Source: Paraburkholderia mimosarum LMG 23256 = NBRC 106338 (GTDB lineage: Bacteria > Pseudomonadota > Gammaproteobacteria > Burkholderiales > Burkholderiaceae). Taken from it: a DNA stretch of 64,000 bases. Positions 26,347 to 35,803 of this stretch are shown here, one piece after another; position 1 is the stretch's first letter; every line of letters begins with the position of its first letter. Location: NCBI RefSeq assembly GCF_000739815.1, contig NZ_BBJJ01000002.1, positions 186,001 to 250,000 of the forward strand, written 5' to 3'. The notes below the pieces were generated by a model, which was not told where the DNA came from, did no database searches, and worked only from the letters and a program-made list of their open reading frames with translations. A program made the translations under genes and the position numbers.

Positions 26347-29300
26347 GATGCGGCTCCTTCCTCTGCTCGTTCATCGAGCGGCCCTTCGAGCCACTCGACC
26401 TTCTTCATCTTGCGCACGATCACGTACTCGTCGCGATTGCTGCCAACCGTGCCGTAGTAGTTGAAGCCATACGCGAGCTGGGCATAGCCGCCGATCATGT
26501 GCGTCGGCTTGAGCACCGTGCGCGTGACCGAGTTGTGAATGCCGCCGCGCATGCCGCTCGTTTCCGCGCCCGGGACGTTGATGATCTTTTCCTGCGCGTG
26601 GTACATGAGGCACATGCCGCGCGGCACGCGCTGGCTCACCACCACACGCGCGGTGAGCGTGCCGTTCACGTTGAACACTTCGACCCAGTCGTTGTCGACC
26701 AGGCCCGCCTCCTTCGCCTCGGCTTCCGACACCCACACGTGCGGGCCGCCGCGCGAGAGCGTGAGCATGCGCAGGTTGTCCGTGTAGGTCGAGTGGATGC
26801 CCCACTTCTGGTGCGGCGTGATCCAGTTCAGCACGAGCTCGTGCTCACCGTTGGGTCTCGCGCCAAGCATCGGCGAGATCGTCTTCGTGTCGATGGCGGG
26901 CTTGTAGTTGCACAGGCCTTCGCCGAAGTCGAGCATCCAGCGGTGATCCTGATAGAACTGCTGACGGCCCGTGAGCGTGCGCCAGGGAATCAGCTCGTGC
27001 ACGTTCGTATAGCCGGCGTTGTAGCTCACCTCTTCCGATTCGAGCCCCGACCACGTGGGCGCCGAGATGATCTTGCGCGGCTGCGCCTGCACGTCGCGAA
27101 AGCGGATCTTGTCGTGCTCGCGGCCTTCGGCCAGATGCGCGTGGTCGCGGCCCGTGATCTTCGAGAGTGCATCCCACGCCTTCACCGCAACATGGCCGTT
27201 GGTTTCCGGCGCGAAGGTGAGGATCATCTCGGCGGCGTCGATGGCCGTCTCCAGACGCGGGCGTCCCTCGGCTGCGCCACGGTTCTGCTGGATGCCCGTG
27301 AGCTGCGCGAACTCGCCCACCTCGTGCACGGTGTTCCAGTTGATCCCCTTGCCGCCGTTGCCCAGCTTCTCGAGCAGCGGCCCGACGGAGGTGAACTTGT
27401 TGTAGATCTCGCCATAGTCGCGCTCCACGAGCGTCATCGAGGGCGCGGTCTTGCCCGGAATGAGATCGCATTCGCCAAGACGCCAGTCCTTCGGCTCGAA
27501 GGCCTGGCCGAGTTCGCCGGGCGTGTCGTGCATGAGCGGCGTGCAGACGAGGTCCGTGCGCTTGCCCAGATGCGCGCCGCCGATTTCGGAGAACTTTTTC
27601 GCGATGGCCTTGTAGATCTCCCAGTCGGTCTTGCTCTCCCACAACGGCTGCACTGCCTCCGAAAGCGGATGGATGAACGGGTGCATGTCCGACGTGTTGA
27701 GGTCGTCCTTCTCGTACCACGTGGCCGAGGGCAGCACGATGTCGCCGTACAGGCACGTGGTGCTCATGCGGAAGTCGAGCACCGTGAGCAGGTCGAGCTT
27801 GCCTTCGGCCGCTTCGCGCACATTCACCTCGGCAGGCCTGATCGCATCGGCTTCGTCGCCGAACAGCGCGTGCTGGGTGCCGAGCAGGTACTTGAGGAAG
27901 TACTCGTGTCCCTTGCCCGAGCTGCCCAGAATGTTCGAGCGCCAAACGAACATGTTGCGCGGGAAGTTCGCGGGATTGTCGGGGTCGTCGCAGGCGAAAT
28001 TCAACGCACCCGACGTCAGCTGATCCACGGTGTACTGCACCGGTGGCACTCCCGCGCGCTGCGCGGCTTCCACCACGTCGAGCGGATTCGCGCCCAGTTG
28101 CGGCGCCGAAGGCAGCCAGCCCATGCGCTCGGACTTCGCGTTGAGGTCGAGCATCGAGAGCCCTTCGTAGCGCGCGCGATCCGCGCCCGGCCCGAGGATC
28201 TCGTCCACGCTCACCTTCTCGTGACGCCACTGGCTCGTGTGGTTGTAGAAGAACGACGTGCCGTTCATCTGGCGCGGCGGGCGCGACCAGTCGAGCGCGA
28301 ACGCGAGCGGCGCCCAGCCGAACTGCGGACGCAGCTTCTCCTGGCCCACGTAGTGCGCCCAGCCGCCACCGCTCTGGCCGATGCAGCCGCACATCATCAG
28401 CAGATTGATGATGCCGCGGTAGATCATGTCGTTGTGGTACCAGTGATTGAGCGCCGCGCCCACGATCACCATGCTCTTGCCGCGCGTGCGGTCGGCGTTG
28501 TCGGCGAACTCGCGCGCCACCTGGATCACGAGCTTGCGCGGCACCGTGGTGTGCTTCTCCTGCCATGCCGGGGTGCAGGGGATGTCGTCGTCGTACGAGG
28601 ACGCCACGTTCGGGCCGCCCAGGCCCTGATCGACGCCGTAGCTGGCCATCTGCAGGTCGTAGACGGTCGCCACCAGCACGCTCGTGCCGTCCGCGAGCGC
28701 CACGCGCTTCGCGGGTACGCGGCGCGCGAGCAGTGCGCCGTGCTCGCCGCCGAAGTACGGGAAGCTCACCTCGACGACTTCGTCATGCCGATCGATGAGC
28801 GACAACTGCGGATCGATTTCGCGGCCACTGCCGCCGTCCTTCATCTCGAGGTTCCAGCGGCCCGCCTTCCTGCCGCCGTCGTGCTCGCCTTCGCCCCAGC
28901 GAAAGCCGATCGAGCCGTTCGGCGCGACGATGTCGCCCGTCGTGGCATCGATGGCGAGCGTCTTCCATTGCGGGTTGTTCGCTTCGTCGAGATTCGCGGC
29001 GAGCTGCGAGGCGCGCAGGAACTGGTCCGGCACGAGCGCGCCGTCGCGCCGCGCGAGCGTGACGAGCATCGGCATGTCGGTGTACTGCTTCACGTAATCG
29101 CGGAAGTACGTAGACCTGGCCGTAGCGTGGAACTCCTTGAGCACCACGTGGCCCATTGCCAGCGCGAGCGCAGCGTCGGTGCCCTGCTTCGGCGCGAGCC
29201 AGATGTCGCCGAACTTCACCATCTCGCCGAAATCCGACGACACCGCCACCGTCTTCGTGCCCTTGTAGCGGACTTCGGTGTAGAAGTGAGCGTCGGGCGT

Positions 29301-30080
29301 GCGCGTTTGCGGCACGTTCGAACCCCACACCATGAGATACGTGGAGTTGTACCAATCGGCCGATTCCGGCACGTCGGTCTGCTCGCCCCAGATCTGCGGC
29401 GAAGACGGCGGCAAGTCGCAATACCAGTCGTAGAACGACAGACACGCGCCGCCGATCAGGCTCAGATAGCGCGCGCCCGCGGCATACGACACCATCGACA
29501 TGGCCGGAATGGGCGAGAAGCCCACCACGCGATCGGGGCCGTACTTGCCGATGGTGTAGGCGTTGGCCGCGGCGATGATCTCGCTGGCCGTGTCCCAGTC
29601 CGCGCGCACGAAGCCGCCCTGCCCGCGCGCACGCTTGTAGCGTGCCGCCTTCTTCGGGTCCTCGACGATATCGGCCCACGCCGCTACAGGGTCGAGCGTC
29701 TTGCGGGCCTCGCGCCACATCTCGATCAGGCGGCCGCGGATCATCGGGTACTTCACGCGCTGCGCGGAGTACACGTACCAGCTATACGATGCGCCGCGCG
29801 GGCAGCCGCGCGGTTCATGATTGGGCAGATCCGCGCGCGTGCGCGGGTAGTCGGTCTGCTGCGTTTCCCACGTGATCAGGCCGTTTTTCACGTAGACCTT
29901 CCACGAGCACGAGCCCGTGCAGTTCACACCGTGGGTCGAACGCACGATCTTGTCGTGCTGCCAGCGGCTGCGATAGCCGTCTTCCCATTTGCGGTCCTCG
30001 TTCACCACCGCGCCGTGGCCGTTCGAAAACGTCGACTTCACGCGCGACATGAACTTCAACCGGTCCAGAAAATGACTCAT
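26343..30080 (-). CDS. narG: Respiratory nitrate reductase alpha subunit
   Basis: A 1245-residue molybdopterin enzyme of normal NarG length. The N-terminal His/Cys motif HGVNCTGSCSWKVYVKNG binds the FS0 [4Fe-4S] cluster, and RGCPRGASYSWYVYSAQRVKYP follows. The Mo-bis-MGD ligand Asp lies in the WYCDLPPSSPQIWGEQTD region. It reduces nitrate to nitrite at the cytoplasmic face of the membrane. I placed the start at MSHFLDRLKFMSR (ATG 30080, GGAGAA upstream); the open frame extends further without support. A gap of 216 bases separates it from narK2. Confidence 0.98.
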   Translation of the reverse strand: MSHFLDRLKFMSRVKSTFSNGHGAVVNEDRKWEDGYRSRWQHDKIVRSTHGVNCTGSCSWKVYVKNGLITWETQQTDYPRTRADLPNHEPRGCPRGASYSWYVYSAQRVKYPMIRGRLIEMWREARKTLDPVAAWADIVEDPKKAARYKRARGQGGFVRADWDTASEIIAAANAYTIGKYGPDRVVGFSPIPAMSMVSYAAGARYLSLIGGACLSFYDWYCDLPPSSPQIWGEQTDVPESADWYNSTYLMVWGSNVPQTRTPDAHFYTEVRYKGTKTVAVSSDFGEMVKFGDIWLAPKQGTDAALALAMGHVVLKEFHATARSTYFRDYVKQYTDMPMLVTLARRDGALVPDQFLRASQLAANLDEANNPQWKTLAIDATTGDIVAPNGSIGFRWGEGEHDGGRKAGRWNLEMKDGGSGREIDPQLSLIDRHDEVVEVSFPYFGGEHGALLARRVPAKRVALADGTSVLVATVYDLQMASYGVDQGLGGPNVASSYDDDIPCTPAWQEKHTTVPRKLVIQVAREFADNADRTRGKSMVIVGAALNHWYHNDMIYRGIINLLMMCGCIGQSGGGWAHYVGQEKLRPQFGWAPLAFALDWSRPPRQMNGTSFFYNHTSQWRHEKVSVDEILGPGADRARYEGLSMLDLNAKSERMGWLPSAPQLGANPLDVVEAAQRAGVPPVQYTVDQLTSGALNFACDDPDNPANFPRNMFVWRSNILGSSGKGHEYFLKYLLGTQHALFGDEADAIRPAEVNVREAAEGKLDLLTVLDFRMSTTCLYGDIVLPSATWYEKDDLNTSDMHPFIHPLSEAVQPLWESKTDWEIYKAIAKKFSEIGGAHLGKRTDLVCTPLMHDTPGELGQAFEPKDWRLGECDLIPGKTAPSMTLVERDYGEIYNKFTSVGPLLEKLGNGGKGINWNTVHEVGEFAQLTGIQQNRGAAEGRPRLETAIDAAEMILTFAPETNGHVAVKAWDALSKITGRDHAHLAEGREHDKIRFRDVQAQPRKIISAPTWSGLESEEVSYNAGYTNVHELIPWRTLTGRQQFYQDHRWMLDFGEGLCNYKPAIDTKTISPMLGARPNGEHELVLNWITPHQKWGIHSTYTDNLRMLTLSRGGPHVWVSEAEAKEAGLVDNDWVEVFNVNGTLTARVVVSQRVPRGMCLMYHAQEKIINVPGAETSGMRGGIHNSVTRTVLKPTHMIGGYAQLAYGFNYYGTVGSNRDEYVIVRKMKKVEWLEGPLDERAEEGAAS

Positions 30081-30296
30081 CAGGTTCTCCGGGACTGCTG
30101 CTGGAATCGTTCGATCGAGCCCGTCGCCGCACCATGTATTGCCTGCGCGGCGCCTGGCGCTCGTATCGTTCCGAGTATGGCGAGCAGGCGCTTGCCTGCC
30201 CATTCATCGAGCGGAGGGTGCGCGCAGCGCATCGGGAGGAGTCCCGTTGCGCCGCGCTACGCCTAAAGGACTAGTCCGCTGTCGTCTCCGCTCGCT

Positions 30297-31691
30297 TCAG
30301 CAAGGCATGGAAGCGTTGCGGCGCGCGTAGAACAGCCACGTCACCGCGGCGCATACCACGTAGAAGCCGATGAAGCAGAGGAGCGCGCCGACAGGCGAGC
30401 CCGTCAGGTCGAGCGAGGTGCCGAAGCTCTTCGGAATGAAGAAGCCGCCGTAAGCGCCCATTGCACCGGCGAAGCCGAGCACCGCCGCGGATTCCTTGCC
30501 GGCCTCGGCAAGCGCGCGCTGCTGCTCGCCCGCGCCGCCGGCCTTCGCCGCGCGCTGGTGTTGCGTGAGGAAGATCACGGGAATCATGCGGAAGGTCGAG
30601 CCGTTGCCAATGCCGGTGAGCGCGAAGAGCACGACGAACATCGCGAGGAAACCGCCGAAGCTGCCCTGTGTGCCGCCCAGCGCGCCGCCCGGCAGGAAGG
30701 CGATCACGCCCGCCACGGCCGCGATCATCGCGAGGAAGGTCCAGAGCGTGACGCGCGCGCCGCCCAGCTTGTCCGAGATCCATCCGCCAGCGGGGCGGGT
30801 GAGCGCGCCGGCGAGCGGCCCGAGGAAGGCCCATGCAGTGGGGTTGATGGCGGGAAATTCCGCCTTCGTGAGCAGCGCCAGGCCAGCGGAGAAGCCGATG
30901 AACGAGCCGAAGGTGCCGACATAGAGAAAGCACATGATCCAGTTGTGCGCGCGGCGGAAGATCACGGCCTGCTCGCTGAACGACGCTTTTGCATCGGCGA
31001 TGTCGTTCATGCCGAACCAGGCGGCGAACGAAGACACGACGATGAGCGGAATCCATACGAAGCCCGCGTTCTGCAGCCAGATGGTGTGCTCCACGCCGTC
31101 CTTCACCCAGCTCTGCCCGTCGCCGAGCAGGCCCGCGAATACGGCCGTCGAGATGACGATCGGCGTGACGAACTGCACGAGCGAGACACCCAGGTTGCCG
31201 ATGCCTGCATTGAGGCCGGTGGCGAAGCCTTTGCGCGACTTCGGGAAGAAGAAGCTGATGTTCGCCATCGACGAGCTGAAGTTCGCGCCGCCGAGTCCGC
31301 ACAACAGGGCGAGCACGAGCAGCGTCGCATACGAGGTCGACGGATCGCGCAGTGCGAAGCCCATGCCGAAGGCCGGGATCAGCAGGCTCGCCGTGGAGAT
31401 CGCCGTGAAGCGGCGGCCGCCGAATATCGGCACGAGGAACGAATAGAAGATACGCAGCGTGGCGCCCGAAAGCGCGGGCAGCGCCGTGAGCCAGAAGAGC
31501 TCGTTCTTCGTGAAGTGAAAGCCGCCTTTATCGAGGTTGACGACCGTGACGCTCCACAGCGACCACACCACGAATGCCAGCATCAGCGCCGGAATCGAGA
31601 TCCAGAGGTTGCGGGTGGCGATCTGTTCGCCGGAAGCTTGCCAGAACTTCCTGTTCTCGGGCTCCCATTGGGTCAGCAAATATTTGGACAT
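30297..31691 (-). CDS. narK2: Nitrate/nitrite transporter NarK2
   Basis: A 464-residue 12-helix MFS protein of the NarK2 group. FRIFYSFLVPIFGGRRFTAIS, GLGGANFSSSMANISFFFPKSRKGFATGLNAGIGNLGVS (the nitrate signature) and the second signature around GAMGAYGGFFIPKSFG mark it. NarK2 members exchange nitrite for nitrate across the inner membrane, preventing toxic build-up. It lies between narK1 (64-base gap) and narG on one strand, the narK1K2GHJI order known from Paracoccus, Pseudomonas and Burkholderia. Confidence 0.93.
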   Translation of the reverse strand: MSKYLLTQWEPENRKFWQASGEQIATRNLWISIPALMLAFVVWSLWSVTVVNLDKGGFHFTKNELFWLTALPALSGATLRIFYSFLVPIFGGRRFTAISTASLLIPAFGMGFALRDPSTSYATLLVLALLCGLGGANFSSSMANISFFFPKSRKGFATGLNAGIGNLGVSLVQFVTPIVISTAVFAGLLGDGQSWVKDGVEHTIWLQNAGFVWIPLIVVSSFAAWFGMNDIADAKASFSEQAVIFRRAHNWIMCFLYVGTFGSFIGFSAGLALLTKAEFPAINPTAWAFLGPLAGALTRPAGGWISDKLGGARVTLWTFLAMIAAVAGVIAFLPGGALGGTQGSFGGFLAMFVVLFALTGIGNGSTFRMIPVIFLTQHQRAAKAGGAGEQQRALAEAGKESAAVLGFAGAMGAYGGFFIPKSFGTSLDLTGSPVGALLCFIGFYVVCAAVTWLFYARRNASMPC

Positions 31692-31755
31692 GATTGTGCT
31701 CTTGCATCAGGTGCCGCACGCGCGGCGCGGGTTGATTCGATTAACCGACCATTCA

Positions 31756-33087
31756 TCAGGGTTGCGAAGTTTCTTTCACCAGAGCGCTCCCTTCGGGCGT
31801 CTTGCCCGCGAGCTTTGCGCGGCCGTTGACGAGCGCTTCGGGGCGGAACGAGAAGTGCATGAACAGCAGGCTCACCGCGGTGGCGCCGAACATCAGCATG
31901 AAACAGGTGGTGCGGACGCCGGTGAGATCCACGAGGAAGCCGAACAGGATCGGCAGGACGAACCCGGCGAGGCCGCCCGCCAGCCCCACGACGCCGGAGA
32001 CCGCGCCGATGTTGGCGGTGTAGTCGTCGCCGATGAACTTGAAGACCGAGGCCTTGCCCACCGCCATCGCGATGCCGACGACGAACATCAGCACCGTGTA
32101 GAAGACCGGTCCCGTGCTGATATGCAGGCCGAGCGGGCCATGCGCGCTATGGATCACGAAGTCGGTAGGCGGGTAGCTCAGCAGGAAGAAGCACGCGAGC
32201 GAGACCCACATCACGGCCCATGTCGTGCGATACGCACCGTAGCGGTCCGACAGCCAGCCGCCGAACGCGCGCAGCACACCGCCGGGCAGCGAGAAGCACG
32301 CCGCGAGAAACGCCGCATGCTCGATGCCGAAGCCGTACTGGTTCACGTAGTACTGCGGCATCCACAGCGCAAGCCCGACATAGCCGCCGAACACCACCGA
32401 GTAGTACTGCGCATAGCGCAGCACGCGCGGGTCGGCGAGCACGCGCATCTGGCCCGCCACGCTGGCGGAGTCCCCGACGCGGTGCGCCGGATCGGTCGCG
32501 GAAAACAGCCAGAACAGCAGCGCGGTCACGAGCATGGCGACCGCGTAGATTTTCGGCACGATGGTCCACGTACCGGCCGCGACGATCAGCACCGGCGCCA
32601 CGAATTTGTTGAGCGCGGCGCCCGAATTGCCCGCGCCGAAGATGCCCATCGCGAGGCCCTGGCGCGACTTCGGGAACCAGCGCGCGACATAGGGCGTGCC
32701 GACCGAAAACGATGCGCCCGCGAAGCCCACGAACAGGCCGAGGACGAGGAATTGCCAGAATTGCGTCGCGTACGAGACGAGCCAGATCGGCACGATCGTA
32801 GCGAGCATGGTAAGGAAGAAGACGATGCGCCCGCCGAAGCGGTCGGTCCAGATGCCGAGCGGCACGCGGGCGAGCGAACCGGTGAGCACCGGCGTTGCCG
32901 CGATCAGGCCGAATTCGGTGTCGGTGAGGTGCAGCTGTTGTTTGAGCGGAATGCCGAGGATCGCGAACATCATCCAGACGGCAAAGCAGATCGTGAACGC
33001 GAAGGTGCTCGAACCCAGCACGCGCCATGCACGACTATCGGCGACAGGATCCGCGCGCGGGGCCACGCCAGCTTGCTTGCCTTTCAT
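31756..33087 (-). CDS. narK1: Nitrate/proton symporter NarK1
   Basis: A 443-residue 12-helix MFS transporter. It begins FAFTICFAVWMMFAILGIPLKQQLHLTDTEFG and carries the nitrate signature GFAGASFSVGTPYVARWFPKSRQGLAMGIFGAGNSGAALNKF. NarK1-type carriers import nitrate with protons to start nitrate respiration, complementing NarK2. It is the first gene of the nar unit. The ribosome site AGAGGGA lies about 7 bases before ATG 33087. No FNR box was found in the 200 bases upstream. Confidence 0.92.
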   Translation of the reverse strand: MKGKQAGVAPRADPVADSRAWRVLGSSTFAFTICFAVWMMFAILGIPLKQQLHLTDTEFGLIAATPVLTGSLARVPLGIWTDRFGGRIVFFLTMLATIVPIWLVSYATQFWQFLVLGLFVGFAGASFSVGTPYVARWFPKSRQGLAMGIFGAGNSGAALNKFVAPVLIVAAGTWTIVPKIYAVAMLVTALLFWLFSATDPAHRVGDSASVAGQMRVLADPRVLRYAQYYSVVFGGYVGLALWMPQYYVNQYGFGIEHAAFLAACFSLPGGVLRAFGGWLSDRYGAYRTTWAVMWVSLACFFLLSYPPTDFVIHSAHGPLGLHISTGPVFYTVLMFVVGIAMAVGKASVFKFIGDDYTANIGAVSGVVGLAGGLAGFVLPILFGFLVDLTGVRTTCFMLMFGATAVSLLFMHFSFRPEALVNGRAKLAGKTPEGSALVKETSQP

Positions 33088-33267
33088 GATTTTCCCTCTT
33101 GTCGTTTTGTTGACGTGACAAGCGTAGGAAAGACGAAAGGTGCGGGCTATTCTCCGCAGGGAGTGAGCGACGATGCGCCGCTAGATCTTAAGGAGTATAC
33201 CGGGGATGTGACGGCGCGGAACAAAAGCCGCAGGAATGCGCCGGGGTCAACAAGAACAGATGGGAAA

Positions 33268-33297
33268 GCCGTAGCGCGTCATGAAACGCGCTACGGC
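33268..33297 (-). terminator. Terminator of purU
   Basis: GCCGTAGCGCG (33268-33278) and CGCGCTACGGC (33287-33297) form a perfect 11-base stem 28 bases after the purU stop. On the minus strand it is followed by a short CTTTCCC tract. Confidence 0.65.
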
Positions 33298-33324
33298 ATG
33301 GTTCGCAGTGGCATCAACGCAAGA

Positions 33325-34194
33325 TCAGCGGAAGACCACCGTCTTGTGCCCGTTGAGCACGATGCGATGCTCGACGTGCCACTTCACCGCGCGCGCGAGC
33401 GTCACGCATTCCACGTCGCGGCCGATCGCCGTGAGCTGGTCCGGCGTCATGTTGTGATCGACACGCTCCACTTCCTGCTCGATGATCGGGCCTTCGTCGA
33501 GATCGGACGTCACGTAGTGCGCCGTTGCGCCAATGAGCTTCACGCCGCGGTCGAACGCCTGGTAGTACGGCTTCGCGCCCTTGAAGCTCGGCAGGAACGA
33601 GTGATGGATGTTGATCGCGCGGCCTTCGAGCGCCTTGCACAGCTGCGGCGAAAGGATCTGCATATAGCGCGCGAGCACCACGAGATCGGCGCCTTCGCGG
33701 TTCACCACTTCGAGCACGCGCGCTTCCTGCGCGGCCTTGTCGGCATCGGTGCCGCCGAGCAGCGGGAAGTGATGGAACGGAATGTTGTAGCTCGCCGCGA
33801 GCTGATAGAAGTCCTTGTGGTTCGAGATGATCGCGGGAATCTCGATGGGCAGCTGGCCGGTGCGGTAGCGGAACAGCAGGTCGTTCAGGCAGTGGCCGAT
33901 CTTCGAGACCATGATGACGACGCGCGGCTTCACGTTCGCGTCATGGAGCTCCCAGCGCATGCCGAACTCCTGCGCGAGCGGCTCGAACGCTTCGCGCAGG
34001 CCGTCGAGGCCCGGGTCGCCGCCCACCTGCTGGAAGTGCACGCGCATGAAGAACTCGCCCGTATGGCTGTCGCCGAACTGCGCCGAGTCGAGAATGTTGC
34101 TGCCGCGCTCGAACAGAAAGCCCGACACGGCATGCACGATGCCCGGCCGGTCGGCGCACGATAGTCTGAGAATGAAGCTGTGATCGGTCGACAT
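33325..34194 (-). CDS. purU: Formyltetrahydrofolate deformylase
   Basis: A 289-residue PurU. Residues 1-90 are an ACT domain (FILRLSCADRPGIVHAVSGFLFERGSNILDSAQFGD). The formyltransferase-like domain follows, with VVIMVSKIGHCLNDLLFRY, the catalytic Asn/His/Asp set in IISNH, INIHHSFLPSFKGAKPYYQAF and DLDEGPIIEQ. It hydrolyses 10-formyl-tetrahydrofolate to formate and tetrahydrofolate, balancing the one-carbon pool. Single transcription unit with its own terminator. Confidence 0.97.
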   Translation of the reverse strand: MSTDHSFILRLSCADRPGIVHAVSGFLFERGSNILDSAQFGDSHTGEFFMRVHFQQVGGDPGLDGLREAFEPLAQEFGMRWELHDANVKPRVVIMVSKIGHCLNDLLFRYRTGQLPIEIPAIISNHKDFYQLAASYNIPFHHFPLLGGTDADKAAQEARVLEVVNREGADLVVLARYMQILSPQLCKALEGRAINIHHSFLPSFKGAKPYYQAFDRGVKLIGATAHYVTSDLDEGPIIEQEVERVDHNMTPDQLTAIGRDVECVTLARAVKWHVEHRIVLNGHKTVVFR

Positions 34195-34268
34195 GACCCT
34201 GGTAACTCCCGTCTATACCTGGTGATTCAAAAGGGCTTTGGGGCTTTCCTAAAAGAACCGGCGCCCTT

Positions 34269-35138
34269 TCACAGCGTCGGCGCCTCGAAGATCGCGGCAA
34301 TGCCCTCGCACGCGTCTTCGTCTATCCATTGGCGGCGCAGCAGGCAGTCGAGCGTCGCGAGGCTCGCGTCCACCGTCATCGCGCCTTCCTCGATCCAGCG
34401 CGCGGCTTCGTCGATACGCGCGAGGCGGTGCTCGCCGACTTCGCCGTCCTGGTTGTGCGGCACGAAGTCGGCCGGAAGCACGAGATCGTAGACGAAGATC
34501 TGCTCGGCCTGCGTGCCTTCGGGCAGCGACTGCAGCACGTGCACGGTGCGGCCGGCACGCGCCTCGCGCGCGAGATCCGCGCCGATGCCCGCTTCTTCCC
34601 AGCATTCCTTCACGAGCGTGGCCTCGATGTCGAAACCCCAGCCGATGCCGCCCGCCACGACGTTGTCGAGCATGCCCGGGTCGGTGGCCTTGGTGTGGCT
34701 GCGCCGCGCGATCCATAGCTGCGGTGCGCCGGGCGACAAGGAATGCGCGTATTCTACGACGCCGTTCAGATGCACCGCGTACGTCATCGTGCCGAAGAAG
34801 CGCGAGGCCGCGCGTTCGATGAAGGCGAGCGGCGGTGCTTCGAAGGCGTTGCGGATCGCGTAGGTTTCGTTGCGCCAGCCGGGAATGCGGCCTTCTGCCG
34901 CCAGCGCGCCGATCACCGAGCCTAGCGCCGCGCTGCGCGCCGGCACGCTGTCGAAGTGCCCAGCGAGCGTCACGCGCGCGCTTTGCGCGTCGCCATCGAT
35001 CTCGAACACGTCGGGCCAGCGCGCGAGCAGCGCGACATCGTCCTCGCGGATCCAGCCCACGCGCTCGTCGCCGATATGAAACGGCAGATGCGCAGCGACG
35101 TCGAAACGCCGCGCGTCGATAATGCAAGGCAACGTCAT
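34269..35138 (-). CDS. DUF4743-NUDIX hydrolase
   Basis: A 289-residue two-domain protein. The N-terminal half (to about residue 120) is DUF4743, which accompanies NUDIX domains in thiamine-pyrophosphokinase-related proteins such as fungal Tnr3. The C-terminal half is NUDIX: GGIGWGFDIEATLVKECWEEAGI gives the G-x5-E-x7-REUxEEx[G] box with Lys in place of the usual Arg. Plant and yeast relatives act on oxidised thiamine diphosphates. It lies 18 bases upstream of the LysE gene on the same strand. Substrate here unproven. Confidence 0.8.
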   Translation of the reverse strand: MTLPCIIDARRFDVAAHLPFHIGDERVGWIREDDVALLARWPDVFEIDGDAQSARVTLAGHFDSVPARSAALGSVIGALAAEGRIPGWRNETYAIRNAFEAPPLAFIERAASRFFGTMTYAVHLNGVVEYAHSLSPGAPQLWIARRSHTKATDPGMLDNVVAGGIGWGFDIEATLVKECWEEAGIGADLAREARAGRTVHVLQSLPEGTQAEQIFVYDLVLPADFVPHNQDGEVGEHRLARIDEAARWIEEGAMTVDASLATLDCLLRRQWIDEDACEGIAAIFEAPTL

Positions 35139-35156
35139 CGATCAGGACTCCGTAGA

Positions 35157-35771
35157 TCAGTCGCGCAGGGCGATTCGAATTCCAATGGCGATAAAGGTGA
35201 GGCCCGCAAGGCGATCGAGCCACACGCCCGCGCGCGGTCGGCGCTTGAGCCAGCCGCCGATCGTGCCCGCACAGAGCCCGAAGATCGAGAACACCACGAC
35301 CGTCTGCGCCATGAACACGAGGCCGAGTTCGAGCATCTGCAGGGTGACGCTCTGTGCGCCGTGCGCGTCGACGAACTGCGGCAGGAACACGACGAAGAAC
35401 AGCGTCACTTTCGGATTCAGCATGTTGCCGAGCACGCTCTGGCGAAAGATCGCCAAAAGCGGCTGGCGCGGCCGGTCGCCCGCGGCGGCGAGGCCCTGGC
35501 TCTTGAGCGCCTTCACGCCGATCCACACGAGATACGCGGCGCCCGCGAGCTTGAGGATCTGGAACGCGAGTGGCGACGCGCGCAGGACAGCGGCCACGCC
35601 GAGGGCGGCGAGCGTGGTATGGAACGTCACGCCCGCGGCGAAACCGAGCGCGGCCACGAGACCAGCGGCGCGGCCCTGCGAAATGCCGCGCGCGAGCACC
35701 TGGAGGTTGTCGGGGCCCGGCGCGAAGGTAATGGCGAGGGACGTGGCGAGAAAGAGCGCGAAATTCGGCAT
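35157..35771 (-). CDS. LysE/RhtB-family amino acid exporter
   Basis: A 204-residue inner-membrane protein with about six helices. The family hallmark is near the N-terminus: FLATSLAITFAPGPDNLQVLARGISQGRAAGLVAALGFAAG. NMLNPKVTLFFVVFLPQFV follows in the middle. Members export amino acids such as lysine, homoserine or threonine; the substrate cannot be read from sequence. The upstream open frame is antisense noise; ATG 35771 gives the normal family length. It lies 32 bases after apt and before the NUDIX gene, so apt, lysE-like and NUDIX may be co-transcribed. Confidence 0.9.
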   Translation of the reverse strand: MPNFALFLATSLAITFAPGPDNLQVLARGISQGRAAGLVAALGFAAGVTFHTTLAALGVAAVLRASPLAFQILKLAGAAYLVWIGVKALKSQGLAAAGDRPRQPLLAIFRQSVLGNMLNPKVTLFFVVFLPQFVDAHGAQSVTLQMLELGLVFMAQTVVVFSIFGLCAGTIGGWLKRRPRAGVWLDRLAGLTFIAIGIRIALRD

Positions 35772-35803
35772 GAGATCGACTCGTAACGGTGCGCGTTCGG
35801 GTT

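Noticed and set aside
33100..33120. TTGTCACGTCAA-like sequence before narK1 as an FNR/ANR box
   Set aside because: It has six bases between TTG and CAA where FNR needs eight (TTGAT-N4-ATCAA), so it does not fit.
33191..33197. NarL heptamer TACTCCT (minus strand) 104 bases before narK1
   Set aside because: It fits TACYYMT, but a single degenerate heptamer is expected by chance; not strong enough to list as a site.
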